From contig NZ_FODZ01000004.1 in the NCBI RefSeq assembly GCF_900110505.1, forward strand, positions 328,177 through 392,176: a stretch of DNA of 64,000 nucleotides, in the 5' to 3' direction. Position 1 is the stretch's first letter; each line of letters opens with the position of its first letter. Shown piece after piece: positions 46,488-55,078 of the stretch. Origin of the DNA: Luteibacter sp. UNC138MFCol5.1 (GTDB lineage: Bacteria; Pseudomonadota; Gammaproteobacteria; Xanthomonadales; Rhodanobacteraceae). Position numbers and translations under genes: made by a program. Under the pieces are notes generated by a model. The model ran no database searches and was not told the origin of the DNA. It worked only from the letters and a program-made list of their open reading frames with translations.

Positions 46488-47540
46488 TCAGAGGCCGAGC
46501 AGACGCTTGAGCGTCGCCGGCGAGGTGGATGCATCGGCGAAATCGTCGAAGGCACGTTCCGTGACGCGGATGATGTGGTCGCGGATGAACGGCGCGCCTT
46601 CCCGTGCACCGTCCTCCGGGTGCTTCAGGCAGCACTCCCACTCGAGCACGGCCCAGCCCGGAAAATCGTACTGCGCGAACTTCGAGAAGATCGCGCGGAA
46701 ATCGATCTGCCCGTCGCCCAGCGAGCGGAAGCGGCCCGCACGGTCGATCCAGGCCTGGTAGCCGCCATAGACGCCGCTCGACGCGCTCGGCCGGAACTCG
46801 GCGTCCTTCACGTGGAAGATGCCGATGCGGTCGTGGTAGCGGTCGATGAAGCCCAGGTAGTCCATCTGCTGCAGCAGCATGTGGCTGGGGTCATAGAGGA
46901 TCTTCGCGCGCGGATGCTGGTCCACCGCGTCGAGGAAACGTTCGAAGGTCACGCCGTCGTGCAGGTCCTCGCCCGGATGGAGCTCGAAGCAGACGTCCAC
47001 GCCCTCCGCGTCGAACACGTCGAGGATCGGCCGCCAGCGCTTCGCGAGTTCGCCGAAGGCCTCCTCGACCAGGCCGGGCGGACGCTGCGGCCACGGATAC
47101 ATGTAAGGCCAGGCGAGCGCGCCCGAAAACGTGGCGTGGGCGTCGAGCCCCAGCCGCGCGCTGGCCTTCGCGGCAAGCTTCAGCTGGTCGACGGCCCACG
47201 CCTGCCGGGCGGCCGCGTCGCCACGCACCGACTCCGGCGCGAAACCGTCGAACAGCTGGTCGTACGCCGGATGCACGGCGACGAGCTGGCCCTGCAGATG
47301 CGTCGACAGTTCGGTGACGCGCAGGCCGTGGCCAGCGAGCATGCCGGCGATGTCGTCGCAGTACGCCTGACTCTCGGCCGCCTTCGCCAGATCGAAGATA
47401 TGCGGCGTGGAGGTCGGAATCTGCAGTCCCTCGTAACCGAGATCGGCCGCCCAGGCGGCCAGCGTATCCAGTCGGTTGAACGGCGCTTCGTCCCCGATGA
47501 ACTGGGCGAGGAACAGCCCGGGTCCCTTCAGCGTCTTCAT
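46488..47540 (-). CDS. Sugar phosphate isomerase/epimerase (IolE-like TIM barrel)
   Basis: A 350-residue AP-endonuclease-type TIM barrel. Metal-binding residues are expected in ELHPGEDLH, ILYDPSHMLLQQMDY, GIFHVKDAE and AVLEWECC. Enzymes of this family isomerise or dehydrate sugars and inositols; this one is often annotated only as sugar phosphate isomerase. It is the first gene of the isomerase-permease-dehydrogenase operon and lies directly behind a perfect LacI-type palindrome. ATG 47540 follows GGGG; a GTG four codons earlier is an alternative. Confidence 0.88.
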   Translation of the reverse strand: MKTLKGPGLFLAQFIGDEAPFNRLDTLAAWAADLGYEGLQIPTSTPHIFDLAKAAESQAYCDDIAGMLAGHGLRVTELSTHLQGQLVAVHPAYDQLFDGFAPESVRGDAAARQAWAVDQLKLAAKASARLGLDAHATFSGALAWPYMYPWPQRPPGLVEEAFGELAKRWRPILDVFDAEGVDVCFELHPGEDLHDGVTFERFLDAVDQHPRAKILYDPSHMLLQQMDYLGFIDRYHDRIGIFHVKDAEFRPSASSGVYGGYQAWIDRAGRFRSLGDGQIDFRAIFSKFAQYDFPGWAVLEWECCLKHPEDGAREGAPFIRDHIIRVTERAFDDFADASTSPATLKRLLGL

Positions 47541-47555
47541 GTCGAACCCCACGAA

Positions 47556-47571
47556 ATGAAATCGATTTCAT
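47556..47571. promoter_or_regulatory. Perfect LacI-family-type operator
   Basis: ATGAAATCGATTTCAT is a perfect 16-base palindrome with a central CG, the classic form of LacI/PurR-family sites. It lies 16 bases before the isomerase start codon, and on the minus strand a TAGTAT hexamer (possible -10) lies just upstream, so a bound repressor would block the promoter. No LacI-family gene is in the window; the regulator must be encoded elsewhere. Confidence 0.72.
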
Positions 47572-47694
47572 CGATACTATCAGCGGGTTTTCACACGGGC
47601 ATGCTGCATCGCGACATCGCTGGAACGCTGCTGCCCCGTGAGCGACACTGACGAGGCACGAGCCGGATCACACCTTTAGTCGGGAGTTCGAACC

Positions 47695-49524
47695 ATGTCA
47701 GCGGTAGCCACCGACAACCCGCTCGTCGAAGCCGTCGCCCTCCTCGGCGCCGCGGTGCTCCTGGTCCCCCTCTTCCGCAGGCTCGGCCTCGGCTCGGTGC
47801 TCGGCTACCTCGTGGCCGGCATGCTGGTGGGCCCGTATGGCCTCGGCTGGTTCACCGATCCCGAATCGATCCTCCACCTCGCCGAGCTCGGCGTGGTCAT
47901 GTTCCTTTTCGTCATCGGCCTGGAGATGCAGCCGTCGCGGCTCTGGTGCCTGCGCCGCTACATCCTCGGCCTGGGCCTCCTGCAGACCGCCGCATCCGCG
48001 GCGGCCCTGACGGCACTCGGCTGGCTCTCGGGCCTGCCCGTGCGCGTCGCGTTCATCGGCGCGCTGGGCTTCACGCTCACCTCCACCGCCATCGTGATGC
48101 AGCTGATGGGCGAGCGTCGCGACCTGTCGCCTTCCGCGGGACAAAAGATCGTGTCGGTCCTGCTGCTGGAAGACCTCCTGCTCGTTCCGTTGCTGGCCCT
48201 CGTCGCCTGGATGGCGCCCGTCCACGCCGCGTCGGCATCCGGGCCGTGGCTCGCCGTGCTGAAGGGCGTGGCGGCGTTCGTGACGCTGCTCGTCGCCGGA
48301 CGCTGGCTGCTCAACCCGCTGTTCCGCGTCCTGGCGAAGTCGAAGGTAAGGGAGCTGCTCTCGGCCGGCGCGCTCCTGGTCGTGCTCGGGGCCGCGCTGC
48401 TCATGCAGGTGGGCGGTCTGTCGATGGCGATGGGCGCCTTCATCGCCGGCGTGCTGCTCTCCGAGTCCAGTTTCCGCCACCAGCTGGAAGCCGACGTCGA
48501 GCCCTTCCGCGGCCTGCTGCTCGGCCTGTTCTTCCTCGGCGTGGGCATGGTGCTCGATCTCGCGACCGTCCGCGCCCACTGGGAGTACATCGTCTTCGGC
48601 GTGGTGGCGATGATGGCGCTCAAGGGCGCGTGCATCTACGTCATCGCGCGGGTGACGCGCAGCGATCACGGCGAAGCGCTGCAGCGCGCCTCCCTGATGG
48701 CGCTCGGTGGCGAGTTCGCCTTCGTGCTCTTCGCGGCGGCGACGGAAGGCGAGGTCCTCACCGCGTCGCAGAATGCCATCTTCACCGCGGCGGTGGTCCT
48801 TTCCATGGTGCTCTCCCCGCTGGTGGATGTCGTGATGCGCAGGCTTCCGGCGAGGCGCTCGGCGTCCGTGCCCGAACACGCGGACGAGGCGGTGCCCGAA
48901 GGGCTCAACGGCAGCGTCCTGATGATCGGCTTCGGCCGCTTCGGCCAGGTGGTCAGCCAGCCCTTGCTGGCGCGCGATGTGGACGTCACCGTGATCGACA
49001 CGGACATCGAGATGATCCAGGCGGCGTCGCGCTTCGGATTCCGGATCTACTACGGCGACGGTACCCGGCTCGACGTACTGGAAGCGGCCGGTGCCGGACG
49101 CGCGCAGGTCATCGCGGTATGCGTCGATCGTCGGGAGACGGTCAACCGCATCCTCGACGTGGCGATGCGCGCATATCCCGACGCGACCTGGCTCGTGCGG
49201 ACGTACGACCGCGAACACTCGCGCGAGGTCGTGTCCAGGGGTGTCGAGAACCACGTGCGCGAGACCTTCGAATCGGCGCTGCACTTCGGCACGCTCGCGC
49301 TGCGCCGCATCGGGGTCTCGTCGCGCGAGGCGCGCCGCATCGCCGACGTGGTGCGGGCCCGCGACGCGACCCGCTTCGAGCAGGAGATCGCCGGCGTGGA
49401 CTGGGCCACCGCGGGCACCGGCAGCTTCACCCGCCGCTCGGAGCCCGTACCGCTGACGCCGCCCAAGCACGCCAGCCAGGCCCTCAACCAGCAGGCCGAG
49501 GTGGCGACGCGGGCGAAGCCGTGA
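47695..49524 (+). CDS. CPA2 monovalent cation:proton antiporter with RCK domain (Kef-like)
   Basis: A 609-residue inner-membrane antiporter. Residues about 1-385 form 12-13 membrane helices with family motifs FVIGLEMQPSRLW and GFTLTSTAIVMQLMGE. Residues about 400-515 are a TrkA-N/RCK nucleotide-binding domain (LMIGFGRFGQVVSQPLL and VIDTD). It resembles glutathione-gated KefB/KefC potassium efflux systems. No KefF/KefG ancillary protein is encoded next to it. GGGAG gives a good ribosome site. It is a single-gene unit. Confidence 0.93.
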   Translation: MSAVATDNPLVEAVALLGAAVLLVPLFRRLGLGSVLGYLVAGMLVGPYGLGWFTDPESILHLAELGVVMFLFVIGLEMQPSRLWCLRRYILGLGLLQTAASAAALTALGWLSGLPVRVAFIGALGFTLTSTAIVMQLMGERRDLSPSAGQKIVSVLLLEDLLLVPLLALVAWMAPVHAASASGPWLAVLKGVAAFVTLLVAGRWLLNPLFRVLAKSKVRELLSAGALLVVLGAALLMQVGGLSMAMGAFIAGVLLSESSFRHQLEADVEPFRGLLLGLFFLGVGMVLDLATVRAHWEYIVFGVVAMMALKGACIYVIARVTRSDHGEALQRASLMALGGEFAFVLFAAATEGEVLTASQNAIFTAAVVLSMVLSPLVDVVMRRLPARRSASVPEHADEAVPEGLNGSVLMIGFGRFGQVVSQPLLARDVDVTVIDTDIEMIQAASRFGFRIYYGDGTRLDVLEAAGAGRAQVIAVCVDRRETVNRILDVAMRAYPDATWLVRTYDREHSREVVSRGVENHVRETFESALHFGTLALRRIGVSSREARRIADVVRARDATRFEQEIAGVDWATAGTGSFTRRSEPVPLTPPKHASQALNQQAEVATRAKP

Positions 49525-49623
49525 CGGGTTGGCGCGTCCCCTGCCCCGGCGGCCTGTGCGGCGCACCCGGCGTAACGCCTGCAAGCAAAAACGGCCACGT
49601 CCACCGTCTACACATTTCGACGG

Positions 49624-49652
49624 TTGCCGTCGCCGGGCGACGTTGCTAGCTT
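49624..49652 (+). promoter_or_regulatory. Candidate sigma-70 promoter for the PAS-EAL gene
   Basis: TTGCCG and TAGCTT hexamers with exactly 17 bases between them, 39 bases before the start codon of the PAS/EAL gene. Half of each hexamer fits the consensus; a chance match in GC-rich DNA is possible. Confidence 0.3.
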
Positions 49653-49691
49653 GCGGCGAGGTGCCACCGTGCGGCACCACCGGCGAGGATC

Positions 49692-52274
49692 ATGGCAAGA
49701 GCGACATCCCACCCTTCGGCGCGACTGATCCGGATCGTGGGTGGCCTGCTCGCATTGATCTTCGGCGCGGGCCTCGTCTATGTCGTCGCCAGCGACCGGG
49801 CGCGTCGCCTCGAGGCCGCGCACGCCCAGAGCCAGTCGATGGCGAACGGTGGCCAGCGCCTGCTCACGGCACAGTTCCTCAACCTCCAGCGGGCAATGGA
49901 AGGCATCGCATCGGACAGCAACCAGTTGCTGGCATCGGTGCCGGATAGGGCGCCGGCCCTGATCGCGCAGAACATGGAGGGTGTCTCGCAACGGCACGGC
50001 GAACTGGTCGACCTGATGCTCGTGGACGGACGGGGCGTGGCCATCACGTCAGGCCCGGGCGACGCGACGTTCCCCGAATGGACCCGGGAGGACGATTCCG
50101 CGACCGCGCTGCTTCGCCTCGGGCCCATCAGGACGCTCCATGGCGAATGGGTCCTCCCGATCGCGGTGCCCGCCGGCGACGACCGCTGGGTGCTCGCGCA
50201 CCTGCGGCAGCGGCAGCTACAGGAAGTCGTCGACCACCTGCGCTTCGGGCATGACGGCGTGGCCGCGATCACCGATCGCTTCGGCAAGATCCTCGCACGG
50301 ACCGGCGACGATCGCGCGGTCATCGGACAATCCGTCGACCACCTGTTCGAACCGGGCGCGAAGGACGCCGAACCCCACACCAGCCGGATCGATGGAACGG
50401 ACCGTCTGATCGCGGTAAGCCAGCCCGATACCTTCGCGCTGTGGGTGGGTGTCGGTCTGCCCGTGTCGGAAGTGCTCGGCCCGTGGTACCGCTTCGCGGC
50501 GTTCTGCCTGCTCATCTACATCGTCTACTGGGCGGGCTTCGCGTACCTTTACCGCCACCTCGCGGTCGCCGCGCGCGAGCAACGGGCGCACGTCGCCGAA
50601 CTGACGGAGGCCACCGTTCGCCTTGCCGACGCCGAGCGGCGATTCCGCCTCACCTTCGACAAGAACCCGTTCCCCTTCTGGGTTTACGACACGGACACCC
50701 TGGCCTTCCTTGAGGTGAACGAGGCCGCGATACGCCACTACGGGTACTCGCGGGACGAGTTCAGGTCGATGCGCATCACCGACATCCGCTCGGCGCACGA
50801 CGCCGCGAGCCTCAAGGAAGTGGTCGCCTCGCTGCGCCTGGGCAAGGACGGCGATCCGGATCGCGTCTGGATCCATCGGCGCAAGGATGGCAGCACGCTC
50901 GACGTGGTGGTGCACGCCGCGGACATCGACATGCCCGGCTACAACGCCCGCCTGGTGCTCGCACAGGACGTCACCGAGCGCATCCGCGGTGAACGCGCAC
51001 TCACCTACCGCGCGACCCACGACGTCGTCACCGGGCTGCCCAACACCGAGGCCTTCGTCGATTACCTCGATCGCGGTCTCGGCAAGGAAGCCTGGTACGA
51101 GGTGGTCTACGTGCATCTGCGTGGCATGGACCGCGTCAGCGACACGTTCGGTCTCGACACCGGCCGCAGCGTCCTGCGCGCGGTCGCGTCCCGCCTGAGC
51201 GCCGTCGCCCCGGTCCACGGCATGGTCGCGCACCGGCCCGGCGAGCGTTTCCTCTTCGCCATCACCGACCCGACGCGACGGGACGCGGCGATCGCGGACA
51301 TCCTCGCCGCCGTCGCCGAGCCCGTCGCCCTGAACGATGCCCTGCACACCCTCGAACCGCAGATAGGCGTGGCGAACCACCCTGCCGATGGCCACGATGC
51401 CCGGCAGGTGATCGCGAACGCGGCGCTCGCCGCGCATGCGCGCACCGACGACGACCACGAGATGCGACGCTTCGTCCCGGCGATGGCCGAGCGATCGGTG
51501 GCGCGCCTCACGCTGGCGTCGCGCATGCGCCAGGCGATCGACGGCGGCGAGCTGCGGATGCATTTCCAGCCCGTCGTCGACACGACGACCGGCGCCATCC
51601 GCAAGCTCGAGGCATTGGTTCGCTGGCCGCAGGCCGACGGCTCGTACCTCCCGCCCGACGTATTCATTCCGCTGTGCGAGGAAACCGGCCTCATCGTGCC
51701 GTTGGGCCAGTGGGCGTTCGACGCCGCGGCCCGGGCTCATGCGGCGCTGGCCGACGCCGGCGCAGGCGGCCTCGCCATCGCGGTGAACGTTTCCGCGATT
51801 CAGTTCCAGCGCACCGACATCGCGGCCGATATCCGCGCCGTGTCCCTCCACCATGCGTTGCCCTCGGGCGCCCTGGAAGTCGAACTGACCGAAAGCAGCC
51901 TGATGGAGCCCATGCATGCGCTGACGGCGCTGCGTGCGCTGCGCGATCAGGGTACCCGCGTGTCGCTCGACGATTTCGGCACGGGATTCTCGAGCCTGTC
52001 GTACCTGCGCGATCTGCCCATCGACGCGCTGAAGATCGACCGCTCGTTCGTCGCCGACGTCGATACCAGCGCCCGCGCCGCGTCGATATGCCGCTCGATC
52101 ATCGCCCTCGCGCATACGCTGGGCATGACGGTCGTCGCCGAGGGCGTGGAGCGTGCGTCGCAGCAGGCGTGGCTGAAGGACAACGGCTGCGACCAGGTCC
52201 AGGGGTTCCACACCGGACAACCGGTGCCGCTGGATGTCCTGTTGAAGACCCTTGTCCCCGCGAAGGCGCTGTAG
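49692..52274 (+). CDS. Membrane PAS / degenerate GGDEF / EAL c-di-GMP protein
   Basis: An 860-residue signalling protein. Two membrane helices (about 13-33 and 265-285) bracket a periplasmic sensor region. A PAS domain (about 325-430) is followed by a GGDEF-fold domain whose active site reads PGERF, so it should not make c-di-GMP. The C-terminal EAL domain (about 605-850) looks active: KLEALVRW, NVSAIQF, ELTESSLM, SLDDFGTGFSSL, LKIDRSF, AEGVE and QVQGF. It most likely degrades c-di-GMP. The gene sits immediately before the EPS operon. Its TAG stop lies inside a GTAGGAGC repeat. Confidence 0.92.
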   Translation: MARATSHPSARLIRIVGGLLALIFGAGLVYVVASDRARRLEAAHAQSQSMANGGQRLLTAQFLNLQRAMEGIASDSNQLLASVPDRAPALIAQNMEGVSQRHGELVDLMLVDGRGVAITSGPGDATFPEWTREDDSATALLRLGPIRTLHGEWVLPIAVPAGDDRWVLAHLRQRQLQEVVDHLRFGHDGVAAITDRFGKILARTGDDRAVIGQSVDHLFEPGAKDAEPHTSRIDGTDRLIAVSQPDTFALWVGVGLPVSEVLGPWYRFAAFCLLIYIVYWAGFAYLYRHLAVAAREQRAHVAELTEATVRLADAERRFRLTFDKNPFPFWVYDTDTLAFLEVNEAAIRHYGYSRDEFRSMRITDIRSAHDAASLKEVVASLRLGKDGDPDRVWIHRRKDGSTLDVVVHAADIDMPGYNARLVLAQDVTERIRGERALTYRATHDVVTGLPNTEAFVDYLDRGLGKEAWYEVVYVHLRGMDRVSDTFGLDTGRSVLRAVASRLSAVAPVHGMVAHRPGERFLFAITDPTRRDAAIADILAAVAEPVALNDALHTLEPQIGVANHPADGHDARQVIANAALAAHARTDDDHEMRRFVPAMAERSVARLTLASRMRQAIDGGELRMHFQPVVDTTTGAIRKLEALVRWPQADGSYLPPDVFIPLCEETGLIVPLGQWAFDAAARAHAALADAGAGGLAIAVNVSAIQFQRTDIAADIRAVSLHHALPSGALEVELTESSLMEPMHALTALRALRDQGTRVSLDDFGTGFSSLSYLRDLPIDALKIDRSFVADVDTSARAASICRSIIALAHTLGMTVVAEGVERASQQAWLKDNGCDQVQGFHTGQPVPLDVLLKTLVPAKAL

Positions 52275-52293
52275 GAGCGGCCCTGGCCGCGAT
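52271..52293. repeat. REP-like repeat, family B, overlapping a stop codon
   Basis: A GTAGGAGC-type repeat with a perfect GCGGCC-CT-GGCCGC stem (52277-52290). The stop codon of the PAS-EAL gene (TAG, 52272-52274) is part of its first bases. Compared with the copy at 38859 the stem bases differ but still pair. The hairpin may protect or end the upstream transcript. Confidence 0.7.
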
Positions 52294-52850
52294 GGAGCGC
52301 CGCGACACCTTGCGTCGCCGCATTTTCACGGCCCAGCCGAGGCAGGACGCCACGCACCACAAGCTGCACTGCACAAAGAATGAACGAGCCATTAGCACGT
52401 CGTGCCCAAATGACGGCTGAAATCTAACGCATTCTTAACGGCGCGGCCTTAATAGCGCCATCGACATGCTGGTTAGTTGACGCGAGTCGCAAAACCGACA
52501 TTCCTCGCTAGGAGGGTCCGCGTCGCACCTCTATGCTCAGACCTTCATCGCACCTCCACATCCCCACGGAACGGAAGGCGCGGTGACGGCGAAGGACATC
52601 GTGGTTTCCACGAAGGCGTCGGCACGGGCACGAGTCATCAGCCTGTGCCGGAACGGCGTCCGCCCCATGACATGCATCGACGCACCGGTGGTGCGTCAAG
52701 CGTGCGCCTCGTTGCGCGACGCACGGATACGGCTGCGCGGACCTCATGAAACAAGGGATTTCGAGCATGAAGAAGGCTTCCCCACCCATTCAGGCTCGCC
52801 CCGATATAAACGTCTAGACGTCCATTCATTCATTGGAAACACGCTGCCGC
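52294..52850. other. Leader/promoter region of the EPS operon
   Basis: About 560 bases without a convincing gene, a long leader for the polysaccharide operon. Visible items: a GCACGTCGTGC palindrome (52395-52405), an AT-richer stretch with TTAACGG and TTAATAG near 52434-52454, a short frame at 52746-52817 described separately, and the perfect palindrome ACGTCTAGACGT at 52810-52821 just after TATAAA. No JUMPstart sequence was seen. A 98-residue frame starting with GTG at 52583 is arginine-rich and probably not real. Confidence 0.5.
52746..52817 (+). CDS. Possible 23-residue leader peptide before wzc
   Basis: A short frame MKQGISSMKKASPPIQARPD continuing INV to a TAG, ending 33 bases before the Wzc start. 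Its second ATG (52767) has AAGGG upstream. The stop codon lies inside the ACGTCTAGACGT palindrome. It may be a translated leader that affects the downstream operon, or chance; no homologue is recognised. Confidence 0.2.
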   Translation: MKQGISSMKKASPPIQARPDINV

Positions 52851-55040
52851 ATGACGACGAAGATCGATCCCGCTCATGACGACGACACCATCGACCTCAA
52901 TGCGTTGTTCGGCACGTTGCTGGATCACAAGTGGCTGATCGTCGCCATCACCGCCGCCTTCTTCGTGGCCGGCGTGCTGTACACGGTCTTCGCCACGCCG
53001 ATCTATCAGGCCACCGCGGTGGTGCAGGTCGAGCAGAAGACGCCGAGCCTTCCGGGCCTGAGCGACCTCACGCAGTCGCTCGGCACCACGGGCTCGCAGG
53101 CGACGACGGAAATCGCCCTGCTGACCTCGCGCCTGGTGATCGGCCAGGCCGTCGAAAAACTGCATCTCGACATCACGGCGCAGCCCCGTCGCTTCCCCCT
53201 GATCGGCGACTACCTGTCGCGTGGCCGTAAGCCGGGCCAGCTGGCGCCGCCGCGTTTCGGGCTGAACCGCTATGGCTGGGGTGGCGAAATCCTCGACATC
53301 TACAAGCTCGATCTTCCCGACTCGCTGACCGGTCGCAAGCTGGAGCTGCGCGCCGAGGAGGGCAAGCGCTACGCGCTCTACGACGACGACGGCAAGCGCA
53401 TCCTCGAGGGCGCGGTCGGCGAATTGGTGCGCACCGGCGGTGTCACGATGCAGGTGAGGCAGCTGGTGGCCAACCGGGGCACGCGCTTCGACATCGTCGA
53501 GCAGCCGACACTTTCGACGATCGGCCGCCTGCAGGGCGATGTCGTCGCGCAGGAGCAAGGCAACGATTCCGGCATCATCGGGCTCACGTACAACAACGCC
53601 GATCCCGATCTGGCCCAGCAGGTGCTGACGCAGATTTCCACCGCGTACGTGCGTCAGAACGTGGAGCGCAACTCGGCGGAGGCCGCCAGCCAGCTGCAGT
53701 TCGTCAAGGAGCAGCTGCCGAAGGTGCGCCAGGAGCTCGATCGTGCGCAGGCGGCGATGAACGCGTTCCAGACGCGCTCGCACGCGGTCGACCTGAGCAT
53801 GCAGACCAAGGGCCTGCTCGACCAGATCGTGGCGGTGGAGAACAACATCCAGCAGCTGCACCTGCAGGAGGCCGACATCGATCGGCGCTTCACGCACGAT
53901 CACCCGGCGTACAAGGCGCTGCAGCAGCAGATGGGCCAGCTGCAGTCGCAGAAGGAGCAGATGCAGAAGCAGATCGGCGACCTGCCCGACACGCAGCAGC
54001 AGTTGCTCAAGCTCAACCGCGACGTCCAGGTCAGCTCCACGACCTACACCAGCCTGCTCAACCAGGCCCAGCAGCTGGACATCGCGCGGGCGGGAACCGT
54101 CGGCAACGTCCGCATCGTGGATTCGGCCGCGGTGGACCGCAACCAGCCCGTGCAGCCGCGCAAGGCGCTGGTCGTGCTGGTCGCGACCTTCCTCGGCGGA
54201 TTCCTCGCGCTGGCCTTCGTGTTCCTGAAGCAGATCCTCAACCGTGGCGTGGAAGACCCGGCGGTGATCGAGGACCTCGGCCTGCCGGTGTACGCGTCCG
54301 TGCCCCTCAGTGCCGGTCAGAGCGCCCGGTCCATCCGTTCGAAGCGCGGCCACGGCGCACGCGGTCCGCTGCTCGCCGTCGGCGACCCCGCCGACCTCGC
54401 CGTCGAAGCGATCCGCAGCCTGCGCACCAGCCTGCACTTCGCCCGCCTCGAGGCGAAGAACAACATCCTCATGATCACGGGCTCGAGCCCGTTCGCCGGC
54501 AAGACCTTCGTCTCGGCAAACCTCGCGGCCGTGATCGCCCAGGCCGGGCAGCGGGTGCTGCTCGTCGACGGCGACATGCGCCGGGGCACGCTGCATCAGC
54601 TGCTCGGCACCGACGCGGCGCATGGCATGTCGGACATCCTCGTCGGCGCCGCGACGATCGAGGACGTGCGCCGCCAGGGTCCCCTCCCGAACATCGACTT
54701 CATCAGCCGGGGGCGCGTGCCGCCGAATCCGTCCGAGCTGCTGATGCACGAGAACTTCACCCGCTTCATCGAGACCGTGGTGCCCGCGTACGACCTCGTC
54801 ATCATCGACACGCCGCCGATCCTCGCGGTGACCGACGCGGCCGTGATCGGACACCACGCCGGTACCAGCCTGCTGGTCGCACGCTTCGGACTGAACAAGG
54901 CGCGCGAGCTGGCGCTGGCGAAACAGCGGTTCGAGCAGAACGGCGTGATGCTCAAGGGCGCCATCTTCAACGCCGTGGAACGGCGCACCTCCGGCTATTC
55001 GACCTACGCGTACTACAAGTACAAGGCCGACCCGGCCTGA
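52851..55040 (+). CDS. Wzc/GumC-type polysaccharide co-polymerase and tyrosine autokinase
   Basis: A 729-residue BY-kinase. The N-terminal Wzz-type domain has membrane helices near residues 27-47 and 440-462 with a long coiled coil between (Gln-rich, about 275-400). The cytoplasmic kinase has Walker A TGSSPFAGKTFVSANLAA (near 543), Walker A' VLLVDGDMRRG (near 570) and Walker B VIIDTPP. A C-terminal tyrosine cluster, GYSTYAYYKYK, is the autophosphorylation tail. It controls chain length and export of the polysaccharide. It is the first gene of the EPS operon; ATG 52851 starts the normal family N-terminus, though its ribosome site is weak. Confidence 0.93.
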   Translation: MTTKIDPAHDDDTIDLNALFGTLLDHKWLIVAITAAFFVAGVLYTVFATPIYQATAVVQVEQKTPSLPGLSDLTQSLGTTGSQATTEIALLTSRLVIGQAVEKLHLDITAQPRRFPLIGDYLSRGRKPGQLAPPRFGLNRYGWGGEILDIYKLDLPDSLTGRKLELRAEEGKRYALYDDDGKRILEGAVGELVRTGGVTMQVRQLVANRGTRFDIVEQPTLSTIGRLQGDVVAQEQGNDSGIIGLTYNNADPDLAQQVLTQISTAYVRQNVERNSAEAASQLQFVKEQLPKVRQELDRAQAAMNAFQTRSHAVDLSMQTKGLLDQIVAVENNIQQLHLQEADIDRRFTHDHPAYKALQQQMGQLQSQKEQMQKQIGDLPDTQQQLLKLNRDVQVSSTTYTSLLNQAQQLDIARAGTVGNVRIVDSAAVDRNQPVQPRKALVVLVATFLGGFLALAFVFLKQILNRGVEDPAVIEDLGLPVYASVPLSAGQSARSIRSKRGHGARGPLLAVGDPADLAVEAIRSLRTSLHFARLEAKNNILMITGSSPFAGKTFVSANLAAVIAQAGQRVLLVDGDMRRGTLHQLLGTDAAHGMSDILVGAATIEDVRRQGPLPNIDFISRGRVPPNPSELLMHENFTRFIETVVPAYDLVIIDTPPILAVTDAAVIGHHAGTSLLVARFGLNKARELALAKQRFEQNGVMLKGAIFNAVERRTSGYSTYAYYKYKADPA

Positions 55041-55078
55041 TCCGTCCCCGTCCAGGGGCAACGCACGAATCGAGCACT

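Noticed and set aside
47698..49680. A 660-codon minus-strand frame opposite the Kef-like antiporter (also 50217-52220 and 52830-55061 opposite the EAL and Wzc genes)
   Set aside because: All are charged, low-complexity antisense frames opposite well-supported genes.
52583..52879. A 98-codon frame with a GTG start in the EPS leader
   Set aside because: Arginine-rich, overlaps the Wzc start, and shows no fold or family; it is better explained as open frame by base composition.
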